From: Anabaena catenula FACHB-362
GTDB lineage: Bacteria > Cyanobacteriota > Cyanobacteriia > Cyanobacteriales > Nostocaceae
Direction: 5' to 3'
Assembly (NCBI RefSeq): GCF_014698735.1
Contig: NZ_JACJTQ010000038.1
Span: forward strand, 1 to 55,288
Length of the DNA stretch: 55,288 nucleotides
The position numbers and the translations under genes are program-made. Under the pieces are notes generated by a model. The model was given only the letters and a program-made list of their open reading frames with translations, was not told the origin of the DNA and did not search any database. Each line of letters begins with the position of its first letter. Positions within the stretch are counted from its first letter, which is position 1. Positions 16,160 through 25,856 of the stretch are shown here, piece by piece.

Positions 16160-17344
16160 ATGGACGCTGAGGAACTTTTAGAGAAATACGCTGGAGGGCA
16201 AAGAAAGTTTCATTCTATAAATTTGGGAGGGGTAGAACTAAAAAGTGCAGACTTAAAAGAGATAGACCTATACAATTCAAATTTGAATGGAGTAGATTTA
16301 AGTAAAGCAATCCTAATCGGAGCAAAACTTAATAATGTTGTCCTTACTAGAGCCTGTCTCAAAGATGCAGATTTGCAATTAATAGAGGGTTCGTCAATAA
16401 ATCTCAGCTGGGCAGACCTTAACTTGGCTTGGTTGATAGGAGCCAGCTTGACTAGTGCAAATTTGAGAAATGCCAGTATATATAAGGCAAATTTGAAAAG
16501 AATTAACCTCAACAGTGCAAATCTAACTGGGGCAAACTTAGCAGAAACAGACTTGACTCAGGCAAACCTCACTAATGCATCCTTCCAAAATGCAAATCTT
16601 CAAAAGGCTAAATTTCGAGGTGCAAATCTAGAAAAATGTAATTTGTTAGGTGCAAATTTAGCTGAAGCTGATTTAGTTGCTGTCTTTATGGGACAAATAA
16701 ACCTCATAAACGCTAGTTTACAAGGTGCAAATTTAGAAAGAGCTTGTCTGGAAAATGCCAACTTAATGAATGCAAATTTTAATGGTGCAAATCTGAAAAA
16801 GGCAAATCTAACCGGCGCGAATATTTACGGTGCAACCTTTAAAAATGCTGACCTCACAGGTGCGATAATGCCAGATGGAGAAGTTTACCAAACATCTACT
16901 GATTTAGAATTCGGTAAACAACCAGCACCATTAGAAAAAGTGATATCTATGACTCGTAAAGTAATCCGTACCGATAAAGCACCAGCACCAGTTGGACCAT
17001 ATAATCAAGCCATCGTCGCATCTGGACAAATGTTGTTTGTAGCTGGACAAATTGCCATTGATCCTCGACTCGGTGATGTTGTTTACACAGAAGATGTAGT
17101 TAAGCAAACTGAACAGGTAATGGCTAATCTTGAAGCCATTTTGACAGCAGCTGGTGCTACTTTCCAAGATGTCGTTAAAACTGGTGTATTTTTAGCTGAT
17201 ATGAATGATTTTGCCGCAGTGAATGCGGTTTATGCAAAATATTTTTCCGAGGATACAGCCCCAGCGCGTGCTTGTGTTGAGGTGTCGCGTTTACCTAAAA
17301 ATGTGCTGGTAGAAATTGACTGTATTGCGGTGATTAGTGGTTAA
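16160..17344 (+). CDS. Pentapeptide-repeat protein fused to RidA
   Basis: Residues about 20-235 are a run of roughly 40 pentapeptide repeats (A-N/D-L-x-x, e.g. ANLTGANLAETDLTQANLTN), expected to fold as a right-handed quadrilateral beta-helix; residues 1-15 (MDAEELLEKYAGGQR) form the usual cap. After a linker (235-263), residues 264-394 are a complete RidA/YjgF/UK114 domain starting MTRKVIRTDKAPAPVGPYNQ, with PARACVEVSRLP carrying the arginine that binds the carboxylate of imine/enamine substrates. RidA hydrolyses reactive 2-aminoacrylate-type intermediates. RidA is normally a free 130-residue protein, so this is an in-frame fusion; internal initiation at ATG 16949 could still yield free RidA, although its ribosome site is weak. 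Role of the repeat half is unknown. Confidence 0.85.
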   Translation: MDAEELLEKYAGGQRKFHSINLGGVELKSADLKEIDLYNSNLNGVDLSKAILIGAKLNNVVLTRACLKDADLQLIEGSSINLSWADLNLAWLIGASLTSANLRNASIYKANLKRINLNSANLTGANLAETDLTQANLTNASFQNANLQKAKFRGANLEKCNLLGANLAEADLVAVFMGQINLINASLQGANLERACLENANLMNANFNGANLKKANLTGANIYGATFKNADLTGAIMPDGEVYQTSTDLEFGKQPAPLEKVISMTRKVIRTDKAPAPVGPYNQAIVASGQMLFVAGQIAIDPRLGDVVYTEDVVKQTEQVMANLEAILTAAGATFQDVVKTGVFLADMNDFAAVNAVYAKYFSEDTAPARACVEVSRLPKNVLVEIDCIAVISG

Positions 17345-17355
17345 AGCATTTCAAT

Positions 17356-17385
17356 GTAGGTTGGGTTAACCATAGCGTAACCCAC
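17356..17385. terminator. Hairpin after the pentapeptide/RidA gene
   Basis: An inverted repeat GGTTGGGTTA / TAACCCACC lies 15-40 bp after the stop, between two convergent genes. It is of the dispersed GGTGGGTTACG type frequent in these genomes and may end transcription from both sides. Confidence 0.4.
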
Positions 17386-17470
17386 CACACAATTGAATTT
17401 TGTTTGAATTTTGTGAAAGTGGCCTGCTATAAGCACTATTGTGAATTTTGAATTGTTTAATATTTGTTTG

Positions 17471-18088
17471 CTAAACTTTAGCAAACTGAGGTACAGCTAC
17501 ATTTTTTGATTGTTCCTGAATCTCACTACCAAAATGCTTATCTATCAATGCCGGCACTTGTGCAGCTTGAATTTTACTATAGCGAGTTTTATCTGGCATC
17601 AATAAATTCGGCCCTGCTTTACAGTTTTTCATGCAGCCTGTACCTTTAATAATTACATTATCTTCTAAACCATTATTTCTCAACTCAGATTCCAAAGCCT
17701 GACACAAAGCCTTACCACCGCGCTTCATGCAATCTGACTTTTGACAAACTAAAATCGTTTGTGTCTTAGCTGGTTTTGGCTGGTTCTGATTCTGTAATGC
17801 CGGTTGTTTACTCATCTCCTCACGCGCAGCCATTACACGTTCTGCTTTCAGTGTCAGCTTATCTTTTTTGAAGTCGTGCTGTTTTGTACCCACAACTTGC
17901 AGCCAAGTCCCTTTAGGTAAACGCAAATCAAAAGTACTCCGTAAATGCTTGGCTAACTTCACATAACATTCACCTTCAGAAGTCGATAATAATAAGCCTT
18001 TAAGCTTATATCCGTCTTTGATCACAAAATCTAAAAACCGACCTTCCATGCAAAATTCTGTTACTTCTGTCTGAGTATATATATGCAT
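17471..18088 (-). CDS. 2Fe-2S thioredoxin-like ferredoxin domain protein
   Basis: A 205-residue protein. The C-terminal part (about 112-190) is a thioredoxin-fold 2Fe-2S ferredoxin domain: ILVCQKSDCMKRGGKALC and GTGCMKNCKAGPNLLMPD supply the cysteines. The N-terminal half (HIYTQTEVTEFCMEGRFLDF, LPKGTWLQVVGTKQ) is a cyanobacterial extension of unknown function. The start at 18088 was chosen because GGAGGT sits 8 bp upstream; a longer frame begins 78 bp earlier. It follows a small gene 40 bp upstream on the same strand and probably shares its transcript. Likely an electron carrier; partner unknown. Confidence 0.82.
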   Translation of the reverse strand: MHIYTQTEVTEFCMEGRFLDFVIKDGYKLKGLLLSTSEGECYVKLAKHLRSTFDLRLPKGTWLQVVGTKQHDFKKDKLTLKAERVMAAREEMSKQPALQNQNQPKPAKTQTILVCQKSDCMKRGGKALCQALESELRNNGLEDNVIIKGTGCMKNCKAGPNLLMPDKTRYSKIQAAQVPALIDKHFGSEIQEQSKNVAVPQFAKV

Positions 18089-18128
18089 TTTTTTGACCTC
18101 CGGTGAATGAAGAAAAGTTATTAGCCAA

Positions 18129-18431
18129 TTAAAACTGTTGGTGACGAATACGCCAGCAATGTTCAAGAGTGCAAATCAGTTCTTGACGAGAAGCCGTGAA
18201 TTGTCGAATTACACTCCAAAGTTGAATAGCTGCTGTGGTACTGGCTATTTCTACCTGTAATGGCTGGTTAATTTCACAACCACAAGTAATATCCAACTCA
18301 CGCAGACGTTGATAAACTTGCCAACGATCTGCCCAATTCACCTCAACAACCTGTTTTATTCCTGTTTCTGAGCTAAAAGATTTCAAGCGAATTGCCCTCA
18401 AAGTGCAACAAACTTGCAGTAAACACAACAA
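18129..18431 (-). CDS. Conserved small protein upstream of the 2Fe-2S protein
   Basis: A 100-residue product with core LRAIRLKSFSSETGIKQVVE and WADRWQVYQRLRELDI, then WSVIRQFTASRQELICTLEH. I do not recognise a named domain; I believe similar small proteins occur in other Nostocales. The start appears to be TTG (18429-18431, or the next TTG), because AGGGAG lies 5-8 bp upstream and no ATG is in frame. A 16-codon ATG frame overlaps in another phase. It is likely cotranscribed with the ferredoxin-like gene 40 bp downstream. Confidence 0.6.
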   Translation of the reverse strand: MLCLLQVCCTLRAIRLKSFSSETGIKQVVEVNWADRWQVYQRLRELDITCGCEINQPLQVEIASTTAAIQLWSVIRQFTASRQELICTLEHCWRIRHQQF

Positions 18432-18874
18432 GTAAACTCCCTGTTCATAGGAGTTTGTGGGATTTGATTCTCTCCAAGTTATAACACACTAGTGAAAATT
18501 ATTTGCATTAATTTTGCAAAAAGATATCACTTCCATAATGGAGAGATATTCCTCAGGATATATGCATATTTAGCGGTATAAGTCAATCATGGGATTAGAT
18601 ACATACACCTAAATTAAATAAATTGTGAGCAGTTGACAAGAATAGGACTTACGCAAGATGTGACTGAAAATCTCATTTCTGTGTAGCAGTAATTCATGAA
18701 TTACCGCTACTTTGGTTCTGTTTTGCGTAAGTCCTAAAGAAGAAAAATTGATACTCACAGCCTTGAAAATGCCAAAATCTGCAAGATTTAATAAACTTGC
18801 CGACATTTTTTTAAGTGTTAATATATAAAGACTTAACAGTTGAAAAATATAACTGTTTAAAAGCGAGGAGAACA
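18432..18874. other. Divergent promoter region upstream of dpsA
   Basis: AT-rich spacer between the minus-strand small gene and dpsA. It contains MITE copy 1 (18643-18736, separate entry) and, between it and dpsA, about 135 bp that must carry the dpsA promoter; TATATAAAG-type sequence occurs near 18822. The open frame on the opposite strand here is not convincing. Confidence 0.6.
18643..18736 (+). mobile_element. 94-bp MITE, copy 1
   Basis: A 94-bp element with perfect terminal inverted repeats TAGGACTTACGCAA / TTGCGTAAGTCCTA and a central palindrome GTAATTCATGAATTAC. It is 96% identical (4 mismatches by my count) to the inverse complement of 19715-19808. The TA at each end fits the TA target duplication of IS630/Tc1-mariner type transposases, so it is likely a nonautonomous derivative; no matching transposase is in the window. 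Confidence 0.85.
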
Positions 18875-19429
18875 ATGTCTGATACTCAAATTTTGTTACA
18901 AGATTTTGGTCAAGTATATGACAATCCTGTATTACTGGATCGGAGTGTTACAACTCCAGTAGTTGAAGGATTCAATGTTGTATTAGCTAGTTTTCAAGCG
19001 CTCTATCTACAATATCAAAAACACCATTTTGTAGTTGAAGGTGCAGAATTTTACTCGCTGCATGAATTTTTTAATACCAGCTACAAAGAAGTACAAGACC
19101 ACATCCATGAAATTGGGGAACGGTTAAATGGTTTAGGTGGTGTACCTGCTGCAAGTTTTAGCAAATTAGCTGAATTATGCTGCTTTGAGCCTGAAAGTGA
19201 TGGCGCGTATGCAGCCCGGAAGATGCTAGAAAATGATCTAGTAGCAGAACAAGCAATGATTAGCGTAATTCGCCGTCAAGCTTCTCAGGCTGAGAGTTTA
19301 GGCGATCGTGGCACACGCTACCTTTACGAAAAAATCCTGTTAAAAACTGAAGAAAGAGCTTATCATTTGGCTCACTTCTTAGCTAAGGATAGTTTAACTT
19401 TAGGTTTTGTCCAACCTGCTCAAAACTAA
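18875..19429 (+). CDS. dpsA: Dps-family ferritin-like protein
   Basis: Dps forms 12-mers that oxidise and store iron and consume hydrogen peroxide, protecting DNA. The 184-residue product has the four-helix ferritin-like core: [20 protein letters not shown] followed by EFFNTSY carries the histidine, aspartate/glutamate and second helix ligands of the inter-subunit ferroxidase site (canonical form HWNVxGxxFxxLHExFE; here the first histidines are KHHF). Helix 4 ends [22 protein letters not shown] lies 4-9 bp before ATG 18875. It resembles the cyanobacterial DpsA group sitting next to carB in Nostoc. It is flanked by two inverted MITE copies. Confidence 0.9.
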   Translation: MSDTQILLQDFGQVYDNPVLLDRSVTTPVVEGFNVVLASFQALYLQYQKHHFVVEGAEFYSLHEFFNTSYKEVQDHIHEIGERLNGLGGVPAASFSKLAELCCFEPESDGAYAARKMLENDLVAEQAMISVIRRQASQAESLGDRGTRYLYEKILLKTEERAYHLAHFLAKDSLTLGFVQPAQN

Positions 19430-19506
19430 AATTTGCAACATCTCGATTATTATCACTTAGCAGGAAGCCTAAATTAGCTTCTCAGACGATTAGATAATGA
19501 TCAATT

Positions 19507-19545
19507 ATGGCAGAGAGGGAAATATAGACCTTTCTGCCATTTTGA
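19507..19545 (+). terminator. Terminator of dpsA
   Basis: ATGGCAGA (19507-19514) pairs with TCTGCCAT (19533-19540) and is followed by TTTTGATT, about 78 bp after the dpsA stop. A reasonable intrinsic terminator. Confidence 0.6.
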
Positions 19546-19714
19546 TTGAATATCTGGATAAAAAATGAGATTATTTTTAGGTTAAGTTCTTTTTAAGATC
19601 AAGAAGTAATTAATAAAGATTCTTATTAGAATTATCAATATTATTTTGTGGCTAAAAATGCACCTAATAATTAGGAGTAAATTTATTCTGTAGTTATTGA
19701 AAATTTATCTTATT

Positions 19715-19808
19715 TAGGACTTACGCAAAACAGAACCAAAGTAGCGGTAATTCATGAATTACCGCTACACAGGAATAAGGTTTTCAGTCACATCTTGCGT
19801 AAGTCCTA
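19715..19808 (-). mobile_element. 94-bp MITE, copy 2 (inverted)
   Basis: Same length, ends and centre as copy 1 at 18643-18736, but in opposite orientation. Ends are TAGGACTTACGCAA / TTGCGTAAGTCCTA. Together the two copies bracket dpsA as a 1.17-kb inverted-repeat-bounded segment (18643-19808). Confidence 0.85.
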
Positions 19809-20369
19809 TTATTAATACTTCCCCAGTATTAAGATTACTTATTTTCTTCTTTCTTCCTTTGCGTCCTACCCTGCGGGAAGCCGCCCCGAGTCTACGCGTC
19901 TTGGCGATTTGTTCGTTTATCCGTCAAAATTTACAGCAGATTTCAGGTCGCAGGATGTACAAAATTTAAGAACAAAGCCTTATGCTAAAAGACTTTCAAC
20001 ACCTTTCCCTGTTCCCTGCTGTATTTGACAGACTACTAGTGGGAAAAGATTACCAAGCATATTCAGGTATAATCAGAGGTTTAGAGCTTGCGTATACAGG
20101 TTTAGTTCTGGTAGGAGTGACTTTTAGTAGCCAAAGGCATAAGTCAACCAACCATGAAAAATTCCGGAAAAGCTTGTGGAATAAGCTTTTTTAATTTTTA
20201 ATTTTTAATTTTTAATTTTTTTTAATTCCGCCCTGCGGTACTAGTCATTAGTTACGACATTACCTCTGGGACATAAAAACCTGGAAACCTTGATAATAAA
20301 TGGCATGATGAGGGTTAAAGACCCTTAAAATAGTCAAGATTTGTATTCTTGTCATCTAAGGTAAAAACT
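19809..20369. other. Spacer between MITE copy 2 and carB
   Basis: Contains GC-rich dispersed-repeat debris (CCTGCGGGAAGCCGCC type) near 19868-19900, a 70-codon frame at 19982-20194 that I do not trust, a hairpin AAAGCTT...AAGCTTT at about 20171-20191 followed by T residues, and an AATTTTT heptamer array at about 20189-20224. The carB promoter must lie in the last 130 bp. Confidence 0.6.
20171..20200 (+). terminator. Intrinsic-terminator-like hairpin before carB
   Basis: AAAGCTT and AAGCTTT flank a short loop (GTGGAAT) and run into TTTTTAATTTTT. No clear gene precedes it on this strand closer than dpsA. Confidence 0.4.
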
Positions 20370-23300
20370 ATGCCCCGTCGTGAAGACCTCCGAAAAATTC
20401 TCCTGTTAGGTTCAGGTCCAATTGTAATTGGCCAAGCCTGTGAATTTGATTATTCTGGAACTCAAGCCTGTAAAGCATTGCGAGAAGAAGGCTATGAAGT
20501 GGTGTTGGTTAATTCCAACCCTGCAACCATTATGACTGACCCGGAAACAGCCGATCGCACTTATATTGAACCGCTGACACCGGAAATAGTAGAAAAAGTT
20601 ATCGCTAAAGAACGTCCAGATGCCCTATTACCAACGATGGGAGGACAAACCGCCCTCAACCTGGCTGTAGCTTTGGCGAAAAATGGTGTTTTAGATAAAT
20701 ACAACGTTGAGTTAATTGGTGCGAAATTACCAGCGATTGAAAAAGCCGAAGACAGAAAACTGTTTAACGAAGCAATGGCTAAGATTGGGGTAGCAGTCTG
20801 TCCCAGTGGTACAGCCTCGACTTTAGAAGAATCGAAAGCGATCGCACGCCAAATCGGTACATATCCCCTAATCATCCGTCCAGCCTTTACAATGGGTGGT
20901 ACGGGTGGCGGTATCGCCTACAACAAAGAAGAATTTGAAGAAATGGCACAAGTGGGTATTGATGCCAGTCCCGTGTCTCAAATTCTCATTGACCAGTCTC
21001 TACTCGGCTGGAAAGAATATGAATTAGAAGTCATGCGTGACTTAGCAGATAACGTGGTGATTATCTGTTCTATCGAAAACATTGACCCTATGGGTATTCA
21101 CACTGGGGATTCAATTACCGTCGCCCCCGCCCAAACCCTCACCGATAGAGAATATCAACGGTTGCGGGATATGGCAATTAAAATCATCCGCGAGATTGGT
21201 GTAGAAACTGGCGGTTCTAATATCCAGTTTGCCGTTAATCCCGTTGATGGGGATGTGGTTGTCATTGAAATGAACCCTCGTGTATCCCGCAGTTCTGCAT
21301 TGTCTTCTAAAGCCACCGGGTTTCCCATTGCCAAAATAGCGGCTAAATTAGCTGTGGGTTACACCTTGAATGAACTGCAAAACGATATCACCAAAAAAAC
21401 TCCCGCTTCCTTTGAACCGACAATTGATTATGTGGTGACAAAAGTCCCCCGTTTTGCTTTTGAAAAGTTTCCCGGTTCAGATCCTGTGCTGACTACACAA
21501 ATGAAGTCTGTTGGGGAAGCGATGGCCATTGGTAGAACATTTAACGAATCTTTCCAAAAAGCCTTACGTTCTTTAGAAACAGGACGGGCTGGTTGGGGTT
21601 GTGACAAAGCCGAAAAATTACCCAGTGGAGAACAAATTCGCGCCCAGTTACGGACACCGAACCCAGATAGAATTTTCTCTGTGCGTCATGCGATGCAACT
21701 AGGGATGACTAATGAAGAAATTTATGAACTAACGGCTATTGACCCTTGGTTTTTAGATAAATTGCAACAACTGCTAGAAGTAGAAAAATTTCTGAAACGC
21801 ACACCCTTAAAGCAGTTGACTAAAGAGAAGATGTATGCAATTAAAAGAGATGGATTTAGCGATCGCCAAATTGCCTATGCTACCAAAACAAATGAAGATG
21901 AAGTTCGGGCATATCGCAAACAGCTAGGAGTGATTCCTGTTTACAAAACGGTCGATACCTGCGCGGCTGAGTTTGAAGCATTAACTCCATATTACTATTC
22001 CACCTACGAAGAAGAAACGGAAGTTTTACCCACCGAAAAACCCAAGGTGATAATTTTGGGTGGTGGACCAAACCGAATTGGACAAGGAATTGAATTTGAC
22101 TATTGTTGTTGTCACGCTGCCTATGCTTTACATGGTGCAGGCTATGAGACAATTATGGTCAACTCTAACCCAGAGACAGTTTCTACAGATTACGATACCA
22201 GCGATCGCTTGTATTTTGAGCCGTTAACCAAAGAAGACGTTCTCAACATCATCGATACGGAAAACCCGGTGGGGATAATTGTCCAGTTTGGGGGACAAAC
22301 ACCATTAAAATTAGCAGTTCCGTTGCAGCAATATTTAGAGCAACTAGCGAGTGGTGATATTTACCAATGTCCTGTTCCTAGTCCTGATTTCCCCATTCCC
22401 AAAATTTGGGGTACATCCCCCGATTCTATCGACATGGCAGAAAATCGCGAGCGATTTGAAAAGATTCTCAATAAATTGAATATTGCTCAACCGCCTAATG
22501 GTATGGCCAGAAGTTATGAAGATGCTTTAATTGTCGCTAAACGTATTGGTTATCCTGTGGTTGTGCGTCCTAGCTATGTGTTGGGGGGAAGGGCGATGGA
22601 AATCGTCTATTCTGATGCGGATTTAGAACGTTACATGACTTTTGCGGTGTTGGTAGAACCAGAACACCCAATTTTGATTGATAAGTTCTTAGAAAATGCC
22701 ATTGAAGTTGATGTAGATGCGATCGCCGACCATACTGGTAGAGTCGTAATTGGTGGCATCATGGAACACATCGAACAAGCGGGGATTCACTCAGGCGATT
22801 CGGCTTGTTCCTTACCTTCTATTTCTCTATCTCCAGCAGTGCTAAATCAAATTCGCACTTGGACGGTGCAACTAGCACAGGAGTTATCTGTTGTGGGTTT
22901 GATGAATATTCAGTTTGCTGTGGTTGGTGCAAATAGCTATTCTCCCCAAGTTTACATTTTGGAAGCTAACCCCAGGGCATCCCGTACAGTTCCTTTTGTT
23001 TCTAAAGCCACGGGTGTACAACTGGCAAAACTTGCGTCCTTAATTATGTCGGGTAAAACCTTAGAGGAGTTGAACTTTACCAAAGAAGTTATTCCCTCTC
23101 ATATTGCGGTCAAAGAAGCCGTATTACCTTTTAATAAATTCCCTGGTACAGATACCATTTTGGGGCCGGAAATGCGTTCAACTGGTGAAGTGATGGGCAT
23201 CGATAGCGACTTTGGCCGCGCTTTTGCCAAGGCTGAATTGGCAGCAGGTGAACGCTTACCTCTCAAAGGTACTGTATTCGTGTCCATGAGCGATCGCGAT

Positions 23301-23669
23301 AAATCTGCTGCGGTAGATGTAGTCAGAGAGTTTATAACTTTAGGCTTTACCGTTATGGCTACCCAAGGTACACGCCAAGTCCTTCAAGAACAAGGGTTAG
23401 AGATTCAGTCAGTACTCAAACTCCATGAAGGTCGTCCCAATGTCCTCGATGCTATCAAAAACCAAAAAATCCAACTGATCATCAATACGCCTTCTGGGGA
23501 AGAAGCCCATACTGATGCGAGATTAATTCGCCGCACCGCCTTAGCTTACAAAATTCCGATCATTACCACAATCGCCGGGGCCAAAGCCACAGTTGCAGCT
23601 ATCCGTTCCCTGCAAAATACGACTTTGGACGTAAAAGTCATTCAGGAATACTGCCCCATTAGTCAGTAG
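20370..23669 (+). CDS. carB: Carbamoyl-phosphate synthase large subunit
   Basis: CarB makes carbamoyl phosphate from ammonia (delivered by CarA from glutamine), bicarbonate and two ATP, for arginine and pyrimidine synthesis. The 1099-residue product has the two homologous halves, each with PreATP-grasp and ATP-grasp domains: [20 protein letters not shown] with [13 protein letters not shown] at the start, [13 protein letters not shown] near 178, and in the second half [20 protein letters not shown] near 563 and [15 protein letters not shown] near 733. The C-terminal MGS-like allosteric domain spans about 960-1090. ATG 20370 was chosen over a TTG 21 bp upstream, matching the family start MPRR. 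carA is not in the window. Supply of arginine links it to the cyanophycin genes. Confidence 0.97.
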   Translation: MPRREDLRKILLLGSGPIVIGQACEFDYSGTQACKALREEGYEVVLVNSNPATIMTDPETADRTYIEPLTPEIVEKVIAKERPDALLPTMGGQTALNLAVALAKNGVLDKYNVELIGAKLPAIEKAEDRKLFNEAMAKIGVAVCPSGTASTLEESKAIARQIGTYPLIIRPAFTMGGTGGGIAYNKEEFEEMAQVGIDASPVSQILIDQSLLGWKEYELEVMRDLADNVVIICSIENIDPMGIHTGDSITVAPAQTLTDREYQRLRDMAIKIIREIGVETGGSNIQFAVNPVDGDVVVIEMNPRVSRSSALSSKATGFPIAKIAAKLAVGYTLNELQNDITKKTPASFEPTIDYVVTKVPRFAFEKFPGSDPVLTTQMKSVGEAMAIGRTFNESFQKALRSLETGRAGWGCDKAEKLPSGEQIRAQLRTPNPDRIFSVRHAMQLGMTNEEIYELTAIDPWFLDKLQQLLEVEKFLKRTPLKQLTKEKMYAIKRDGFSDRQIAYATKTNEDEVRAYRKQLGVIPVYKTVDTCAAEFEALTPYYYSTYEEETEVLPTEKPKVIILGGGPNRIGQGIEFDYCCCHAAYALHGAGYETIMVNSNPETVSTDYDTSDRLYFEPLTKEDVLNIIDTENPVGIIVQFGGQTPLKLAVPLQQYLEQLASGDIYQCPVPSPDFPIPKIWGTSPDSIDMAENRERFEKILNKLNIAQPPNGMARSYEDALIVAKRIGYPVVVRPSYVLGGRAMEIVYSDADLERYMTFAVLVEPEHPILIDKFLENAIEVDVDAIADHTGRVVIGGIMEHIEQAGIHSGDSACSLPSISLSPAVLNQIRTWTVQLAQELSVVGLMNIQFAVVGANSYSPQVYILEANPRASRTVPFVSKATGVQLAKLASLIMSGKTLEELNFTKEVIPSHIAVKEAVLPFNKFPGTDTILGPEMRSTGEVMGIDSDFGRAFAKAELAAGERLPLKGTVFVSMSDRDKSAAVDVVREFITLGFTVMATQGTRQVLQEQGLEIQSVLKLHEGRPNVLDAIKNQKIQLIINTPSGEEAHTDARLIRRTALAYKIPIITTIAGAKATVAAIRSLQNTTLDVKVIQEYCPISQ

Positions 23670-23670
23670 A

Positions 23671-23840
23671 TAGGGTGATGAGATGATGGGATGATGGGGT
23701 GACACGGGGACGCGGTGATTGGGAGGTGGGGTGACACGGGGACGCGGTGATGGGGTGACGCGGGGACGCGGAGAAAATGAAGAATAACTTAAATCCCCAA
23801 TCTCCTATACCCAATACCCAATCCCCAATTCCTAATCCCC
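23671..23840. repeat. Degenerate GACGCGGGG / CCCAATCC repeat tract
   Basis: Just after carB, units such as GGTGACACGGGGACGCGG recur several times (23671-23774), then a set of CCCAATCCCC/CCCAATACC units (23794-23840). These are dispersed low-complexity repeats typical of Nostoc intergenic DNA. Confidence 0.8.
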
Positions 23841-24266
23841 AAAACATTAAGCAATTATTATGGGAGAACAATTATAGTTATCATTGAGATATTTTAACAA
23901 ATATGAGAAAGCAATTTTCTGGGGTAAGAAATTGCTGCAAGTGCCTTCAAATATAGGCTATTGAGTAAAATTACTGCAATAAGCGACTTTAAAAAGCCAC
24001 GAAATTACGGGTTTCTCGGTAGTCAAATTCTTCTCATAAATGTTACAATTGTTAATAATCTAAATAAAACTAAAAATGTTCTACTTGTTACCTTATATCT
24101 AACTCTAGGTACTTGTGATTACGAGGAAGTAACTGTAACGTCTAGCAGTTAATGACCTCATTTGACTAAATATGAGCAGCCGAGTTTATCGAGCGTGTAA
24201 GTCGCAAACCTTAGTATGGTTTCCCAGCTTGACTGGATAGCACCCTAAGAAGGCATTTATAAATCA
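23841..24266 (+). promoter_or_regulatory. Leader and promoter region of the sigma factor gene
   Basis: About 425 bp without a convincing gene precede the sigma factor ATG. It contains GTTACAATTGTTAATAAT at 24042-24059, which resembles the HLR1 direct repeat bound by RpaB with two mismatches in the second half, and an exact GTA-N8-TAC (24109-24122). Either may be chance. A 63-codon frame at 23961-24152 has no coding look. Confidence 0.35.
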
Positions 24267-25265
24267 ATGACCCTACTAGCAAACCCGTCATCACCAAAGA
24301 GTAGCGCCATGAAGACCGCTCAGACAGCCACAGACCTTGTGCGGACTTACCTGCGGGAGATTGGCCGTGTGCCACTTCTCACCCACGAAGAAGAGATTTG
24401 TTATGGTAAACAGGTGCAACGATCTACCAGCTTAAATGAAGTAAGAGAAAACCTTGCTCTCCAGTTAGATCGTGAACCAACCTTAGAAGAATGGGCTCAA
24501 GCGGCAAAACTAGAACCAGCAGAGTTAAACGAAGTAATCGCTGATGGTGAAATCGCCAAGCGCAAGATGGTAGAAGCCAATTTGCGGCTGGTTGTATCTG
24601 TTGCCAAAAAGTACATTAAGCGCAATGTCGATTTACTCGACTTGATTCAAGAAGGCAGCATTGGTATGCAACGTGGGGTAGAAAAATTTGACCCTACCAA
24701 AGGTTATAGATTTTCTACTTATGCCTATTGGTGGATACGTCAAGCCATTACTCGTGCGATCGCGGAAAAAGCACGCACTATTCGCTTGCCTATTCATATT
24801 ACTGAAAAATTAAATAAAATTAAAAAAGCTCAACGCCAATTGTCACAAAAACTGGGACGTGCGCCCACAGCTATAGAATTAGCTCAAGAATTAGAACTGA
24901 CACCTAAACAGGTGCGAGAGTGTCTAGAAAAAGCTCGTCTACCTTTATCTCTAGATTTGCGACTAGGAGATAATTACGACACCGAACTCGGAGAAATGTT
25001 AGAAGATACAGGCGCATCTCCAGAAGATTTTGTCATGCAATCTTCCTTATCTTATGACTTAGAGCGTTTAATGGCAGAACTCACCCCACAACAGAAGGAA
25101 GTGATTAAGCTGCGCTTTGGGTTAATCGACGGACAAGCCTTGACTCTCGCCAAAATAGGTGAACTTCTCAATATCAGCAGAGAAAGAGTTCGGCAAATTG
25201 AGCGCGAAGCCTTAACAAAACTTCGCAAGTCTAAAACCAATATCAATGAGTATCTTGCTAGTTAG
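24267..25265 (+). CDS. sigD: Group 2 RNA polymerase sigma factor (RpoD/SigA family)
   Basis: A 332-residue primary-like sigma factor that directs RNA polymerase to alternative housekeeping-type promoters. Region 1.2 is [20 protein letters not shown] (22-41); region 2 holds [20 protein letters not shown] and [20 protein letters not shown] (the -10 recognition helix, about 145-165); region 3 follows; region 4 ends with [20 protein letters not shown] (300-320). It lacks the long region 1.1 of SigA, which defines group 2. The position just after carB matches sigD of Nostoc sp. PCC 7120 as I remember it; the subgroup name is less sure than the family. Confidence 0.85.
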   Translation: MTLLANPSSPKSSAMKTAQTATDLVRTYLREIGRVPLLTHEEEICYGKQVQRSTSLNEVRENLALQLDREPTLEEWAQAAKLEPAELNEVIADGEIAKRKMVEANLRLVVSVAKKYIKRNVDLLDLIQEGSIGMQRGVEKFDPTKGYRFSTYAYWWIRQAITRAIAEKARTIRLPIHITEKLNKIKKAQRQLSQKLGRAPTAIELAQELELTPKQVRECLEKARLPLSLDLRLGDNYDTELGEMLEDTGASPEDFVMQSSLSYDLERLMAELTPQQKEVIKLRFGLIDGQALTLAKIGELLNISRERVRQIEREALTKLRKSKTNINEYLAS

Positions 25266-25511
25266 GGGCTTGGGGATTGGGGACTGGGGAGATGGGGGAA
25301 ACAAAGAATAGTTTTTTATTACCAATCACCCATCACCTATTCGCAAAATTACCACGCTTTTGGTACGGTTAAACCGACTCCCTGGAAAGGAAGAACCTGT
25401 TAGATTAATTGACATGAATATATAATTGTCAGTTAAATCCAATACAACATAGGTTATTGATTATCCAGTCACAAACACCGCAATTAACAGTGGTAGTAAA
25501 GGAGATAAAAG

Positions 25512-25856
25512 GTGAATAACCAACCAAAACGAGTCTCAGAATTTTTTGATAGTGAGTCCGAAACCAGCAATTTACTGTGGCAGTATGTTAAATCATTGAG
25601 TCCAGAAACAGTTAACCAACTATCCAAACCAACTTCTCCAGAAGTTTTCCAGGTGATGGAACGCAATATTATGGGACTTTTGGGCAACCTACCTCCTGAA
25701 CATTTTGGTGTCACCATCACCACCAGTCGGGAAAATTTAGGTCGGCTACTAGCCTCTGCTATGGTTAGCGGTTACTTTTTGCGTAACGCTGAACAGAGAA
25801 TGAGTTTTGATACAGCTTTGCAAGGAACTGAAATCAATAATAGTGATCTCGAATAA
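25512..25856 (+). CDS. DUF760 family protein
   Basis: A 114-residue protein with the DUF760 pattern found in cyanobacteria and plastids: NLLWQYVKSLSPETVNQLSK, VMERNIMGLLGNLPPEHFGV and TTSRENLGRLLASAMVSGYF followed by LRNAEQR. Function is unknown. The start is GTG 25512 with AAGGAG at 25498-25503, about 8 bp upstream. It lies 246 bp after the sigma factor gene on the same strand. Confidence 0.8.
   Translation: MNNQPKRVSEFFDSESETSNLLWQYVKSLSPETVNQLSKPTSPEVFQVMERNIMGLLGNLPPEHFGVTITTSRENLGRLLASAMVSGYFLRNAEQRMSFDTALQGTEINNSDLE

Noticed and set aside
18609-18875. Minus-strand frame of 88 codons upstream of dpsA
   Set aside because: It runs through the MITE copy and the dpsA promoter and shows no coding pattern.
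19982-20194. Plus-strand frame of 70 codons (MLKDFQHLSLFPAVFD)
   Set aside because: No ribosome site, no recognisable family, ends in an AT-rich hairpin; low-complexity surroundings. Kept as spacer.
23961-24152. Plus-strand frame of 63 codons upstream of the sigma factor
   Set aside because: No start signal or protein-like composition; lies in the presumed leader.
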